A DNA stretch of 64,000 nt from Pseudomonas sp. AL03 (GCF_029960815.1 NZ_JASBRE010000015.1:1-64000); one strand, 5' to 3'; shown: positions 42,213 to 52,278, counted from the first letter of the stretch. Notes: generated by a model not told the origin, from the letters alone. Program-made: numbers and translations.

Positions 42213-44734
42213 ATGAACCTGACCCTGCTCAAAGAATTCTTCGCCGGATTCCTGCGCACCCGCCACATCGCCCGACACTTCCGTCGACTGGCGCTGCTGG
42301 AAAACTTCACCGCCACCACGGTCAGCCGCGAGGTGCCGCCCTCCCTGGCGCAAACCCTGGTAAGCGCCGCCAACAGCGACACCGGCCAACTGCTGGACAA
42401 ACTCGGCAGCCACACCGATGGCTTGAGCGAGCTCGAAGCCGATGCACTGCGCGCGCAATACGGCCTCAACGAAGTCGAGCACGAACAGGCTCTGCCGTGG
42501 TGGACTCACCTGTGGCACTGCTACAAAAACCCGTTCAACCTGCTGCTGACATTGCTCGCGGTGATCTCCTGGCTGACCGAGGACATGAAAGCCGCCATCG
42601 TGATTTTTTCCATGGTGGTGCTCTCGACCTTGCTGCGCTTCTGGCAGGAAACCAAATCCAACCAGGCCGCCGATGCCCTCAAGGCAATGGTGAGCAACAC
42701 CGCCACGGTGTTGCGTCGGGACGCGGCACGTACCGAGTTGCCAATCAAACGGTTAGTACCGGGCGATCTGATCGTATTGTCGGCCGGCGACATGATCCCC
42801 GCCGATTGCCGGGTGCTCGGCGCCAAGGACTTGTTCGTCAGCCAGGCCGCGATGACCGGCGAATCGATGCCGGTGGAAAAATTTCCCCGTCAACAGGACA
42901 GCGACACCCGCAACCCGCTTGACCTCGACAACATTCTGTTCATGGGCACCAACGTGGTGTCCGGCACGGCCATGGCGGTGATTCTCACCACCGGCAACAA
43001 CACCTATTTCGGTGCCCTGGCCCAGCGGGTCGGCGCTACGGATCGCGCACTCACCTCATTCCAGACCGGCGTCAACAAAGTCAGCTGGTTGCTGATCCGC
43101 TTTATGTTCGTCATGGCGCCGCTGGTGATGTTCATCAATGGCTTCACCAAGGGTGACTGAACCGAAGCGCTGCTGTTCGCGCTGTCGATTGCCGTGGGCC
43201 TGACCCCGGAAATGCTGCCGATGATCGTCACCTCGACCCTGGCCAAGGGCGCGGTGTTCCTGTCGCGCAAAAAAGTCATCGTCAAACGCCTCGACGCGAT
43301 CCAGAACTTCGGCGCCATGGACGTGCTCTGCACCGACAAGACCGGCACGCTGACTCAGGGCAAGATCTTCCTGGCGCGCAATGTCGATGTCTGGGGCAAC
43401 GACTCCGATGACGTGCTGGAAATGGCCTACCTCAACAGCTACTACCAGACCGGCCTGAAAAACCTGCTGGACGTGGCAGTACTCGAACACGTGGAACTCC
43501 ACCGTGAACTGAAAGTCGGCACGGCGTTTTGCAAGGTCGACGTGATCCCGTTCGACTTCACTCGCCGACGGATGTCGGTGGTGGTCGCCGAGCGAGATCA
43601 TTCGCCCTTGCTGATCTGCAAGGGCGCGGTGGAAGAAGTGCTGGCAGTCTCCACGCGAACAGGCGCTGACCTCAAAGAAAGCACCGGGCCAGCCCTCAAA
43701 GCGCTGGCCGCCCACGGCGTCGCGGTGAAAGTGCTGACCGGCGACAACGAACGGGTGACCGCGAAGATTTGCCGCGAAGTCGGCCTGGAGCAGCAAGGTC
43801 TGCTGATGGGCAACGACATCGAGCGCATGAGCGACGCCGAACTGGCGGTGGCGGTGGCGGTGGAGTCCACCAATGTCTTCGCCAAACTGACGCCGTCGCA
43901 CAAGGAACGCATCGTGCGTCTGCTCAAGGGCAACGGTCATGTCGTCGGCTTCATGGGCGACGGCATCAACGACGCGCCAGCGCTGCGCACCGCTGATATC
44001 GGTATTTCGGTGGACAGCGCGGTGGACATCGCCAAGGAAGCGGCGGACATCATCCTGCTGGAAAAAAGCCTGATGGTGCTGGAGGATGGCGTGTTGGAAG
44101 GGCGCCGGACCTTTGCCACATGCTCAAGTACATCAAAATGACCGCCAGTTCGAACTTCGGCAATGTGTTTTCGGTGCTGGTGGCCAGCGCGTTCATTCCG
44201 TTCCTGCCGATGCTGCCGTTGCATCTGCTGGTGCAGAACCTGCTTTATGACATTTCGCAGATCGCCATCCCGTTCGATAACGTCGATGAAGAAATGCTCA
44301 GCAAACCCCAGCGCTGGCAACCGGCGGATGTCGGGCGTTTCATGCTGTTCTTCGGACCGATCAGCTCGATCTTCGACATCAGCACATTTGCCCTGATGTG
44401 GTACGTGTTCGACGCCAATACCCCGGATCACCAGACCCTGTTCCAGTCCGGCTGGTTCGTAGTCGGGCTGCTGACCCAGACCCTGATCGTGCACATGATC
44501 CGCACGCCAAAGATTCCGTTCCTGCGAAGCCGCGCGGCGATGCCACTGATGGTAATGACCGTGATCATTATGGCCGTGGGTATCTTCCTGCCGATGGGAC
44601 CACTGGCGCACTACTTCAAACCGCAGGCGCTGCCGTCGCTGTACTTTGTGTTTTTGCCAGTGATTTTGCTGGCGTACATGGCACTGACCCACGCGGTGAA
44701 AGGCTTCTACATTCGCCGGTTTGGTTGGCAGTAA
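42213..44734 (+). pseudogene. mgtA: Magnesium-transporting P-type ATPase MgtA, broken
   Basis: A nearly full-length MgtA/MgtB relative (P3B ATPase importing Mg2+), recognisable by the TGES motif in AAMTGESMPVEKF, DKTGT in VLCTDKTGTLTQG, MGDGINDAPALR and the conserved C terminus VKGFYIRRFGWQ. Three lesions by comparison with remembered E. coli MgtA: (1) TGA at 43158-43160 where GFTKGDWxEA should have Trp; (2) an in-frame loss of about 65-70 residues of the nucleotide-binding domain near 43663-43680, between the KGAVEEVL and GPALKAL segments; (3) a one-base deletion near 44120, where RRTFANMLKYIKM is expected. Each alone should inactivate the protein. The start ATG 42213 matches the family N terminus. 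Confidence 0.92.
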
Positions 44735-44827
44735 AGGGTGCTCATTTAGGAAAGGTCCTACAGAAAACGCGACAGGTCTTCCGTAGCCTTGCGCCCTCAT
44801 AAATCCGACACCTTCTGGGGGCCCCTG

Positions 44828-45241
44828 TTGTCGAACAAAGCCATACGTATCCTGATCGCCGACGAGCTGCATTTTCACCGCATGAAGGTTGAGCGGTTGT
44901 TCAATCAACTCGACTACTACCGGATAGCGCCGGTGCACAGCCTGGGAGAGCTATTGGCCCTGGTCGAATACGGTTGCGAGCCAGTTGATCTGGTCGTCAT
45001 CAATGCATCGCTGGCGGGTGGAGCGTTGAACCTGCTCGATTTCTTCCTCGATAACCAACAGGTTCATCACGCTTTGATCTACGACGGCCAGCAGGCGCAG
45101 TTGCCGCCCATTCCTGCCTGCGATCAACAGACCGTTCAGGTGAGCCATGCGACGTTGCCTGATTTGCCGTCCATCCAGCGGCTGATGGCGATCATCGATC
45201 CTCGTCTCCCGTTCGTCGGCACTGTCATTTCTGTCAGGTAG
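44828..45241 (+). CDS. Stand-alone receiver-like protein with altered phosphoacceptor
   Basis: About 137 residues resembling a response-regulator receiver domain without output domain: IRILIADELHFHRMKVERLF gives strand 1 with the acidic pair, but the phosphoacceptor position in LVVINASLAGGALNLLDFF is Asn where Asp is usual. It should not be phosphorylated in the ordinary way and may act as a decoy or binding partner. It precedes a NarL-type regulator and a BvgS-like kinase on the same strand. No ATG suits the N terminus; I chose TTG 44828 behind a G-rich stretch, with TTG 44789 possible. Confidence 0.7.
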   Translation: MSNKAIRILIADELHFHRMKVERLFNQLDYYRIAPVHSLGELLALVEYGCEPVDLVVINASLAGGALNLLDFFLDNQQVHHALIYDGQQAQLPPIPACDQQTVQVSHATLPDLPSIQRLMAIIDPRLPFVGTVISVR

Positions 45242-45351
45242 TTGCGTCCGGATTTTCATGCAAAAGTCTTTGCGCAGCCGGTGCGTTTAACCGGGCCGGG
45301 CTCATGGGCATTGAGTTCTCAATCGTCGTGTTTTTTGCACAGGAAGTTGAC

Positions 45352-45987
45352 ATGAAGTCAGTGCCGTCAGTACTGGTTGGAGACGATCATCCGGTGGTCC
45401 GTGCCGCGGTCAAAATGGTATTGAAAGAAGAAGGCTTCAAACAAATATACGAAGCGTCCAGCGGTAACGAGGTTTTATCGATTGTCCGGGAGCATTCACC
45501 CGATCTGGTGGTGCTGGATCTGGTGATGCCCGGTGGCGACGGGCTGGATGTGCTGGCGCGGATCCACGCCAGTCAGGTGCCGTGCCGAGTGCTGGTCTTC
45601 ACGTCGCAGGAGCCTATGTTTTATCAGGATCGGTGCATGCGCGCCGGTGCCGCGGCCTATGTCGCCAAGACCAACACGTTGCAGCATTTGCACAAAGCGG
45701 TTCACGCCGTGATGGCCGGTTATACCTATTTCGCCCAGCTTCCCTGTGCGTCGGTGTCGCTGAACACGTTGCAACTCAGTGAAAAACAGATGATCGACAC
45801 ACTCTCCGACCGCGAACTGGCCATCTTTCAGCATCTGGCCCGAGGCATGAGCAACAAGGTAATCGCCGACATCATGCACCTGAGCCACAAGACCGTCAGT
45901 ACCTACAAGACCCGTTTGATTGAAAAACTCAACGTGGAAGCGTCGGTGCACCTGAGGGATTTTGCCAAGCGTAATCATCTGATCTGA
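45352..45987 (+). CDS. NarL/EvgA-type response regulator
   Basis: 211-residue transcription regulator: receiver domain with VGDDHP acidic pair, phosphoacceptor in LVVLDLVMPGGDG near 54, then a LuxR-type helix-turn-helix (LSDRELAIFQHLARGMSNKVIADIMHLS, SHKTVSTYKTRLIEKLNV). ATG 45352 follows AGGAAG and gives the standard family N terminus. It ends 12 bases before the sensor kinase ATG, so the two form a phosphorelay pair like BvgA/BvgS. Targets are unknown. Confidence 0.92.
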   Translation: MKSVPSVLVGDDHPVVRAAVKMVLKEEGFKQIYEASSGNEVLSIVREHSPDLVVLDLVMPGGDGLDVLARIHASQVPCRVLVFTSQEPMFYQDRCMRAGAAAYVAKTNTLQHLHKAVHAVMAGYTYFAQLPCASVSLNTLQLSEKQMIDTLSDRELAIFQHLARGMSNKVIADIMHLSHKTVSTYKTRLIEKLNVEASVHLRDFAKRNHLI

Positions 45988-45999
45988 GTGAGCCTGATC

Positions 46000-48900
46000 A
46001 TGCGTAATTGTTTGTGGGCTCTGTTGCTGTTCTGTGTACCGGGAGCACCGGTTGCGGAAGCTGACGAGCCACAGCTTTTGCATTTGCTGGGACGTTCCTC
46101 GGTGGAGGGCTATCAGGTCCAACTGAATCAAAAGGACTGGCAGTGGCTGCGCGACAAGCGAGTCTTGCGCCTCGGGGTGTCGGGGCCGGATTATCCGCCG
46201 TTTGAGATCACGCGCAATGTTGATGAACTGGAAGGCATCACCGCAGACTATGCCGCGCTGGTGGCGCAACTGCTGCACGTCAAAATCGAAGTGCTTCGTT
46301 ACCGCACACGCGAAGCGGCCATGAATGCGCTCAAACACGATGATCTGGACCTGCTCGGCACGTCCAACAACTTCGAGGCGGCCGATCCCGAGCTGACCCG
46401 TTCCAGTGCTTATGCTGAAGATCAGCCCATTCTGGTGAGCCGAGTGGACGAGCAAATGCCCGTCGATCTGGCGGGTAAACGCATCACCATGGTCGATGAC
46501 TATCTGCCGTCGCAGACCGTCGAAGCCTTCTATCCCGAGGCCAGCCTGCAACGTTATGCCTCGGTGGTCGATGCGCTTGGGGCGGTGGCGTATGGGCAGG
46601 ATGACGTGTACCTCGGTGACCTCATCAGCGCCAATTACCTGATCAACTACAACAACCTCAATAACGTTCACCTGGTGGGGCCGTCCGGCCTCGACGCTAA
46701 CCCGTTCGGTTTCGCATTGGCTGGGGGCAATGTGCGTTTGAAAAGCATTGTCGACAAGGCCCTGACGGCGATCCCCATGGATCAACGCTCGGCCATCGAG
46801 CATCGCTGGAGCGTGGGCAAGGCCAAAATGATGGGTCAGCAGCGCGTGAGTCTGAGCGCGAGTGAAAAGCGCTGGCTGGATCAGCACCCGACGGTGAATG
46901 TCGGCGTGGTCGAGAATTTTGCGCCGCTGACGTTTTACGACGCCGAAGGGCGATTCAGCGGGTTGACGGCGCAACTGCTGACGCTGATCAGCCAGCGCAG
47001 CGGCTTGAACTTCAACGTGCTGCGGGGGCATTCCCTGGACCAGCAAATCCAGCAACTCAAGGCTGGCGAGATCGACGTGTTGCCCGCCCTCATCCCTACG
47101 ACCGAAGGCGTCGCCGAGCTGCGTTTTACCAGCCCCTACGTGACGAATCCGTACACGCTGGTCAGTGCAATCAGCCCCGGTAGCCCAAGGACGCTGGACG
47201 ATCTGGCAGGGAAACGCCTGGCGATTTACCACAGCCATCCGATGCGCTCGTTCATTCAGGCAAAGGCGCCGGATGTGCGGATGGTGGATGTCGAAAACCC
47301 GGCCCAAGGTCTGGAGTTGGTCATGAAGGGGCAAGCCGATGCCGCGCTCAGTTCGTTGTTCATGACCCGTTACCTGATTGCCCGGTATTACCGCGAGCGT
47401 CTGCGGATCAGCAGCACCGTGGGCGATGAACCGGCGCGCATTGCCCTGGCCATCGGTCGTGATGCGCCGCAGTTGCAGTCGATTCTAAACAAGGCGTTGC
47501 TGAGCATTTCGCCCCAGGAGATGGACGAACTGGTCGCCCGTTGGAGCAATGATGTGGTGGTGGATGACAGCTATTGGCTGCGTCATCGCGAAGGGATTTT
47601 CCAGGCATTTGCTGCGGCCGGCGCCTTGTTGTTGCTCGCACTTGCCTGGATTGCCTGGCAGCGTCGGCAGATCCGTCAGCGCCAACAACTGCTCGGGCAA
47701 TTGCGAGACGCCAAGAACGCTGCCGATGATGCCAATCGCGCCAAAACCACATTTTTGGCGACCATGAGCCATGAAATCCGAACGCCGATGAATGCCCTGA
47801 TCGGCATGCTCGAATTGGCGCTGAAGCAAGCGGAGGAGGGCGTCACTGACCGTTCTGCCATTGAAGTGGCGTCCGAAGCCGCGCAGCAATTGCTGGCGTT
47901 GATCGGCGACATCCTGGACATCGCCCGCATTGAATCCGGGCATTTGTCGTTGACCCCTGCGCGAGCGAATCTGCGGACACTCGTGGCGTCGGTGTGCCAG
48001 GTGTTCGAAGGCCTGGCACGGCAGAAGAATGTGCAGTGGCGAGTGGAATTGGGTGAGCACTGCGACCGTGACGTGTTGGTCGACCCCACGCGCCTCAAGC
48101 AGGTGCTGTCCAATCTGCTGAGCAATGCGATCAAGTTCACCCGTGAAGGTGAGGTGAGCCTGACGCTGCAAGTGGACCCGGGTTTGCCGGGGCATCTGGC
48201 AGTCAGTGTGCGCATTGAGGACAGCGGCATCGGGATCAGTCTGGTCGATCAACAGCGATTGTTCAGCCCGTTCGTGCAGGCCGGCAGCAGCCAGCAGTCC
48301 GGCCGTAACGGGTCCGGCCTGGGGCTGGTCATCAGCCGTTCTCTGTGCGAAATGATGGGCGGCCGATTGCAGCTCGTCAGCGTCCTCGGACTGGGGACGC
48401 AGATTGAAGTCAGCCTTGATCTGATCGCGTTGCAACCGTTGTTGCCCCGCGAGTGGGTGGATAGCGGTTTGCAGGTGCTGACCCGGCCGCTGACGATTCT
48501 GGTGGTCGACGATTACCCGGCCAATCGATTGTTGCTCTCACGCCAGCTGAGCTATCTGGGGCATCGTGTGCTGGAGGTGGAGAACGGCGAGCGCGGTCTT
48601 GCGCAGTGGCGCGAACATGAGCTCGATTTAGTCGTCACCGACTGCAATATGCCAGTGGTCAGCGGTTATGAGCTGGCAGGTGCGATACGCGATGAAGAGC
48701 GTGCCCATGGATTGCCGCCGACGCTGATTCTGGGATTTACCGCCAATGCACAACCTGAAGAGAAGGTCCGCTGCCTGGAGGCGGGCATGGATGACTGCCT
48801 GTTCAAACCGATTCGGCTGGCGGATTTGCGTGCCTGGTTGGCGTCCCGATTTGTGAGTGAGCCGCCAGCGCCGGTTGAAGAGCAATCAACGTCCGAGATC

Positions 48901-49218
48901 GACTTGACCGGCCTGGAGCTATACGTCGGTGACGACCGGACGCTGATCAATCAATTGTTGCGCGAACTGGCCGTGACCAACCTCTACGATCGCGATGATC
49001 TGCTTGCAGCGCACGTCAGTGGCAATTGTCACCGTCTGCAAGACCTGGCGCACCGCATCAAAGGTGGTGCGCGCATGGTCCGTGCAGAACGTTTGATCGA
49101 GTGCTGCGAACATCTGGAGCGTGCCTGCGCCGAGGGGCGCGCGACGTTGATCGACGAGGCCGTCGATCAATTGCAGCACGCCATGTCACGCCTTGATCAG
49201 AGCCTCAAGAGAGACTGA
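46000..49218 (+). CDS. BvgS/EvgS-like hybrid sensor histidine kinase
   Basis: 1072-residue multidomain kinase. Signal peptide (MRNCLWALLLFCVPGAPVAEA), two tandem periplasmic venus-flytrap domains (about 45-270 and 285-510), one membrane helix (AAAGALLLLALAWIAW near 530-548), HisKA with MSHEIRTPMNALIGM near 590, ATPase with NLLSNAIKF near 704 and GLGLVIS, receiver with VVTDCNMP near 878, and a C-terminal HPt with LAHRIKGGARM near 1017. The His-Asp-His relay would deliver phosphate to the adjacent regulator. No PAS domain is obvious between membrane helix and HisKA. The signal is unknown. An in-frame GTG at 45988 is an alternative start. Confidence 0.93.
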   Translation: MRNCLWALLLFCVPGAPVAEADEPQLLHLLGRSSVEGYQVQLNQKDWQWLRDKRVLRLGVSGPDYPPFEITRNVDELEGITADYAALVAQLLHVKIEVLRYRTREAAMNALKHDDLDLLGTSNNFEAADPELTRSSAYAEDQPILVSRVDEQMPVDLAGKRITMVDDYLPSQTVEAFYPEASLQRYASVVDALGAVAYGQDDVYLGDLISANYLINYNNLNNVHLVGPSGLDANPFGFALAGGNVRLKSIVDKALTAIPMDQRSAIEHRWSVGKAKMMGQQRVSLSASEKRWLDQHPTVNVGVVENFAPLTFYDAEGRFSGLTAQLLTLISQRSGLNFNVLRGHSLDQQIQQLKAGEIDVLPALIPTTEGVAELRFTSPYVTNPYTLVSAISPGSPRTLDDLAGKRLAIYHSHPMRSFIQAKAPDVRMVDVENPAQGLELVMKGQADAALSSLFMTRYLIARYYRERLRISSTVGDEPARIALAIGRDAPQLQSILNKALLSISPQEMDELVARWSNDVVVDDSYWLRHREGIFQAFAAAGALLLLALAWIAWQRRQIRQRQQLLGQLRDAKNAADDANRAKTTFLATMSHEIRTPMNALIGMLELALKQAEEGVTDRSAIEVASEAAQQLLALIGDILDIARIESGHLSLTPARANLRTLVASVCQVFEGLARQKNVQWRVELGEHCDRDVLVDPTRLKQVLSNLLSNAIKFTREGEVSLTLQVDPGLPGHLAVSVRIEDSGIGISLVDQQRLFSPFVQAGSSQQSGRNGSGLGLVISRSLCEMMGGRLQLVSVLGLGTQIEVSLDLIALQPLLPREWVDSGLQVLTRPLTILVVDDYPANRLLLSRQLSYLGHRVLEVENGERGLAQWREHELDLVVTDCNMPVVSGYELAGAIRDEERAHGLPPTLILGFTANAQPEEKVRCLEAGMDDCLFKPIRLADLRAWLASRFVSEPPAPVEEQSTSEIDLTGLELYVGDDRTLINQLLRELAVTNLYDRDDLLAAHVSGNCHRLQDLAHRIKGGARMVRAERLIECCEHLERACAEGRATLIDEAVDQLQHAMSRLDQSLKRD

Positions 49219-49221
49219 CGC

Positions 49222-49467
49222 TTAATCCCAGTGTGGCGCGATGCGTTTGGTCGACGAAGGAATCACTCCGAGTGTTTTGGCTTCTAGCAGGGCGCCCATG
49301 AGCGCCTCGACCGGCACTTGATCTTCCGGGGACGGCCAGTGGATCAGGGTCAAGTCCAGGTAGTCGGTTTGCAGCTTTTGCAGGCTTTTTTTGAGGCTGT
49401 CGATCAGTCGATCCCTGGCGAAGTTGGCGACCCAGATCTTGCTGGTGATGAACAGACCGTCGAACAT
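49222..49467 (-). pseudogene. Aldo-keto reductase remnant
   Basis: About 81 codons with the AKR stretch LFITSKIWVANF, LQKLQTDYLDLTLIHWPSP and EALMGALLEAKTLGV, then a jump directly to a VIPSSTKR-like C-terminal segment and PHWD. The N terminus (cofactor and catalytic Asp/Tyr region) is absent and an internal block is deleted. The broken 5' end coincides with the left edge of the group II intron fragment. Confidence 0.8.
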
Positions 49468-50368
49468 CTACTGACTCAGTGGGCGGCGACTCGTAAACAG
49501 CTTCTATCCGGTATCTACCGGCCCAGTCCGGTAAGCCGCGTGGTCATTCCCAAACCCGACGGTGGTCAGCGCGAGTTGGGAATTCCGACGGTCATCGACC
49601 GTTTGATCCAACAAGCGTTGCTGCAAGTCTTGCAGCCATTACTCGATCCGACTTTCAGTGAACACAGCTACGGCTTTCGCCCGGGACGCTGCGCGCAGGA
49701 CGCCGTTCTGGCGGCTCAGCGCCATGTGTCTTGTGGGCGCAGAGTGGTGGTGGATGTTGATCTGGAGAAGTTCTTCGACCGGGTCGATCACGACATCTTG
49801 ATGGATCGTTTGCGCAAGCGGATTACGGATCAGGCGGTTATCCGGCTGATTCGGGCGTATCTGGATGCGGGAACGCTGATCAATGGCGTGGCCGAGAAAA
49901 GCCGCTGCGGGGCGCCGCAAGGCGGCCCGGTGTCGCCGTTGCTGGCGAATGTGCTGCTGGACGAAGTGGATCGGGAGCTTGAACGTCGAGGACAAGGCGC
50001 GCAAGCAGTTCAAGCAACGGATACGCGAACTCACCCGTCGCTCAGGTGGCCGCAGTCTGCGACAAGTCGTCGAAAATCTACGCCCTTATCTCTTGGGCTG
50101 GAAAACTTACTTTGGGTTGTCACAAACACCGAAAATCTGGCGAGAGCTGGACGAATGGATACGACACCGACTGCGAGCGATCCCGCTTAAGCAGTGGCGG
50201 CGTGGACCGACGATCTACCGCGAACTGAGGGTGCTGGGAGCCAGCAGTCAAACGGCCCGGAAAGTGGCGGCCAACTCGAATAGCGGGTGGCGTAACAGCC
50301 GATTTGAGCGGAATCGAGTGTTGGATGTGGCATGGTTCGACAGGCTGGGACTGGTGCGACTCTCATAA
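49468..50368 (+). pseudogene. ltrA: Group II intron reverse transcriptase/maturase, decayed
   Basis: Sequence begins abruptly at LLTQWAATRKQLLSGIYRPSP and continues through RVVIPKPDGGQRELGIPTVIDRLIQQALLQVLQP, YGFRPGR, DVDLEKFFDRVDHD and GAPQGGPVSPLLANVLLDEVD, all classic RT motifs. Immediately after LDEVDRELERRG the reading frame shifts and the block with the catalytic YADD is missing. The maturase part resumes in another frame from about 49990 (RSGGRSLRQVVENLRPYLLGWKTYFGL ... WIRHRLRAIPLKQW) and ends at 50368. N-terminal truncation, deletion and frameshift make it inactive. Confidence 0.88.
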
Positions 50369-50380
50369 CCTCAATCTCTC

Positions 50381-50456
50381 GAACCGCCCGGTGCGGACCC
50401 GCATGCCGGGTGGTGTGGCAGGGGAGTGGCCTATGAAGGCCGCCCCCTATGCCGAT
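50381..50456 (+). mobile_element. 3' end of group II intron (domains V and VI)
   Basis: GAACCGCCCGG ... CCGGGTGGT folds as a domain-V-like hairpin. It is followed by a second hairpin GGGG..GGCC-loop-GGCCGCCCC and a terminal CCTATGCCGAT, the usual end of bacterial class C-like introns. It lies directly after the maturase remnant, so the 3' half of the intron (49468-50456) is kept while the 5' ribozyme is lost. Confidence 0.7.
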
Positions 50457-50529
50457 TTTTTCAAAGCTATAACTCCACAAGCGAAATGTGTGCGATCTTC
50501 CGCTCATTGGCCTTCGCTGGAGTTGCTTG

Positions 50530-51972
50530 ATGCTGTCACTGCTCACCGATCACCCTTTGCTCTGCGCGATGGCTTTGATCGTTATCGATCTTGGGCTGTG
50601 GCGTCTGCTCAGTGCCAATGGCAGCCACTGGAAACTGTTTGTGCGGCTGGTGATTTTCTCGTTGTTCAGTGTCCTGCTGTTCAACGAGGGCATGAACCCC
50701 ATGGAGCCGGCGCCCTGGGCCGACAACGTCCCGGTGCACCTGGCGGCCACCGGTTTGCAGATCGGCTGGTGGCTGTTCGGCGCACGAACCCTGACGGTGC
50801 TGATCGGCGCGGTGATGACGCAACGGGTCGGGCACACCGGGCGCTTGCTGCAGGATTTGCTCGGCGCGGTGATTTTCCTGATTGCGATCATCGCCGCCCT
50901 GGCGTATGTACTCGATCTGCCGGTCAAGGGCGTGCTGGCGACCTCTGGTGCGTTGGCGATCATTGTCGGCCTGGCCTTGCAAAGTACCCTCAGCGACGTG
51001 TTCTCAGGGATCGTCCTGAACACCACCAAACCCTATCAACTGGATGACTGGATCTCCATCGACGGCACCGAAGGTCGAGTCACCGATATCGACTGGCGCG
51101 CGACGCGCCTGCAAACGGCCCAGGGCAGCATGGCGGTGATCCCCAACTCCCTGGCGGCCAAGGCCAAGATCATCAACTTCAGCCGGCCCAGTGATATTTT
51201 CGGCGTATCCATCAGCTTGCAACTGAGCCCGCACGCTCGTCCGCAAACGGTGATCGACGCGCTGGAACGGGCGATGCAAGGATGCCGCTATCTGTTGAAC
51301 AAACCGGCGCCGAGCGTAGCGTTGAAGGGCACCAGCGCCACCGGCGTGGAATACGAAATCAGCGGTTTCGTGGTCTCAATGGACCAGAAACGCATGGTTC
51401 GTAATCTGCTGTTCGACCTGGCGTTCCGGCACTTGCAGGCCAGTGGTGTCAGCCTGTTGTCGAACGACGAACCGAATGCACCGGCCAACCTGTCACGGCC
51501 ACGGGCATTGCTGGACGCGTCGAACATTTTCTCGACCCTGCGTCAGGAAGAGAAAGAAACCTTCAGCCAGAACATGACACTGCAAACCTTCCGCGCCGGT
51601 GAAATGATCCTGTCGGCGGGGGAGGTCAGCGATCATTTGTTCATCATTGAATCCGGCGTCGTATCGGTGGAGCTGAGCCGAGGCGGGGTCAAGTTCGAAA
51701 CCGGGCGCATGGGGCCGGGAGAGGTGATCGGCGAGGGCGGGATTTTGTCGGATACGGCGTTGCCGGCGGACTTCAGCGCCAAGACGGTCTGCAGCGTGTA
51801 CCGGATCGAGAGGGAATACCTCCAACCGTGCCTGGATGCGCGGCATGACATCGGCGAAGCGATGAAGGCGTTGCTGGATTTCCGCTTGAACAAGGCCCAG
51901 AGGTTGACTCAAGAAGCGCCTAAGGTTGTGCAGAAGAAGGGGTTTTTGCAGTGGCTGCGCAAGCGAGCGTAG
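50530..51972 (+). CDS. MscS-family channel with C-terminal cyclic-nucleotide-binding domain
   Basis: 480-residue inner-membrane protein. Four to five hydrophobic segments occupy residues 1-165, ending in the pore-type helix VLATSGALAIIVGLALQSTLSDVFSGI. The MscS beta domain follows (DDWISIDGTEGRVTDIDWRATRL ... VIPNSLAAKAKIINFSRP). A cNMP-binding beta roll spans about 330-440 (FRAGEMILSAGEVSDHLFIIESGVVSVEL, GPGEVIGEGGIL). The canonical phosphate-binding arginine motif is not evident, so the ligand is uncertain. The basic tail is WLRKRA. Start ATG 50530 has GGAG 9 bases before it. No operon partner. Confidence 0.9.
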   Translation: MLSLLTDHPLLCAMALIVIDLGLWRLLSANGSHWKLFVRLVIFSLFSVLLFNEGMNPMEPAPWADNVPVHLAATGLQIGWWLFGARTLTVLIGAVMTQRVGHTGRLLQDLLGAVIFLIAIIAALAYVLDLPVKGVLATSGALAIIVGLALQSTLSDVFSGIVLNTTKPYQLDDWISIDGTEGRVTDIDWRATRLQTAQGSMAVIPNSLAAKAKIINFSRPSDIFGVSISLQLSPHARPQTVIDALERAMQGCRYLLNKPAPSVALKGTSATGVEYEISGFVVSMDQKRMVRNLLFDLAFRHLQASGVSLLSNDEPNAPANLSRPRALLDASNIFSTLRQEEKETFSQNMTLQTFRAGEMILSAGEVSDHLFIIESGVVSVELSRGGVKFETGRMGPGEVIGEGGILSDTALPADFSAKTVCSVYRIEREYLQPCLDARHDIGEAMKALLDFRLNKAQRLTQEAPKVVQKKGFLQWLRKRA

Positions 51973-51983
51973 GGGTTCGAAGG

Positions 51984-52235
51984 TCACGGGCGCCCAACGG
52001 GGCAGGCGATCAACAGCAAGGCTAGATAAGCCAGGGTTTGTCGACGCGTCAGCGGTTTTTTGTGCACCGACTGCTGCGCTGCGATCCGGGTGCGGTCATG
52101 TCCGTGAATCTGGGAGAGCAGAAAGGCTTCACCCGCCTGTTCCGGCATTTCCCACAACAAGGACTCCAGGTGCCAACGCGCTTCGGAATTCGGTGTAGTG
52201 GCCGGTGGCAACGGCATTTCGGATGAGGACGACAT
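51984..52235 (-). CDS. Small protein with sigma region-4-like core
   Basis: Possible 83-residue protein. The middle reads LLWEMPEQAGEAFLLSQIHGHDRTRIAAQ, similar to the LPEQxREAFLLSQxxG...IA segment of FecI-type sigma factors, followed by a hydrophobic tail (TLAYLALLLIACPVG) that does not fit a sigma factor. It could be a degraded sigma gene or a FecR-like fragment. It lies at the right edge of the GC-rich sequence, just before the AT-rich island. Confidence 0.35.
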   Translation of the reverse strand: MSSSSEMPLPPATTPNSEARWHLESLLWEMPEQAGEAFLLSQIHGHDRTRIAAQQSVHKKPLTRRQTLAYLALLLIACPVGRP

Positions 52236-52243
52236 GGCGTTGC

Positions 52244-52278
52244 GCAAAAAAAACTTTTTTATTTTTTGTGTTTTTTGC
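52244..52278 (-). terminator. Probable terminator of the small-peptide unit
   Basis: GCAAAAAAAAC (52244-52254) and GTTTTTTGC (52270-52278) form an A/T-rich stem with a U tract on the minus strand, 37 bases beyond the stop of the 52-residue protein. Confidence 0.45.

Noticed and set aside
43158..43160. TGA in mgtA as a programmed selenocysteine or readthrough codon
   Set aside because: The position is a conserved Trp, no SECIS-like hairpin is evident, and the gene has two additional inactivating lesions.
49318..50190. Single 290-residue reverse transcriptase gene
   Set aside because: The first 50 codons are antisense to the aldo-keto reductase remnant and the last 60 are out of frame with the maturase; the RT motifs cover only the middle and lack YADD.
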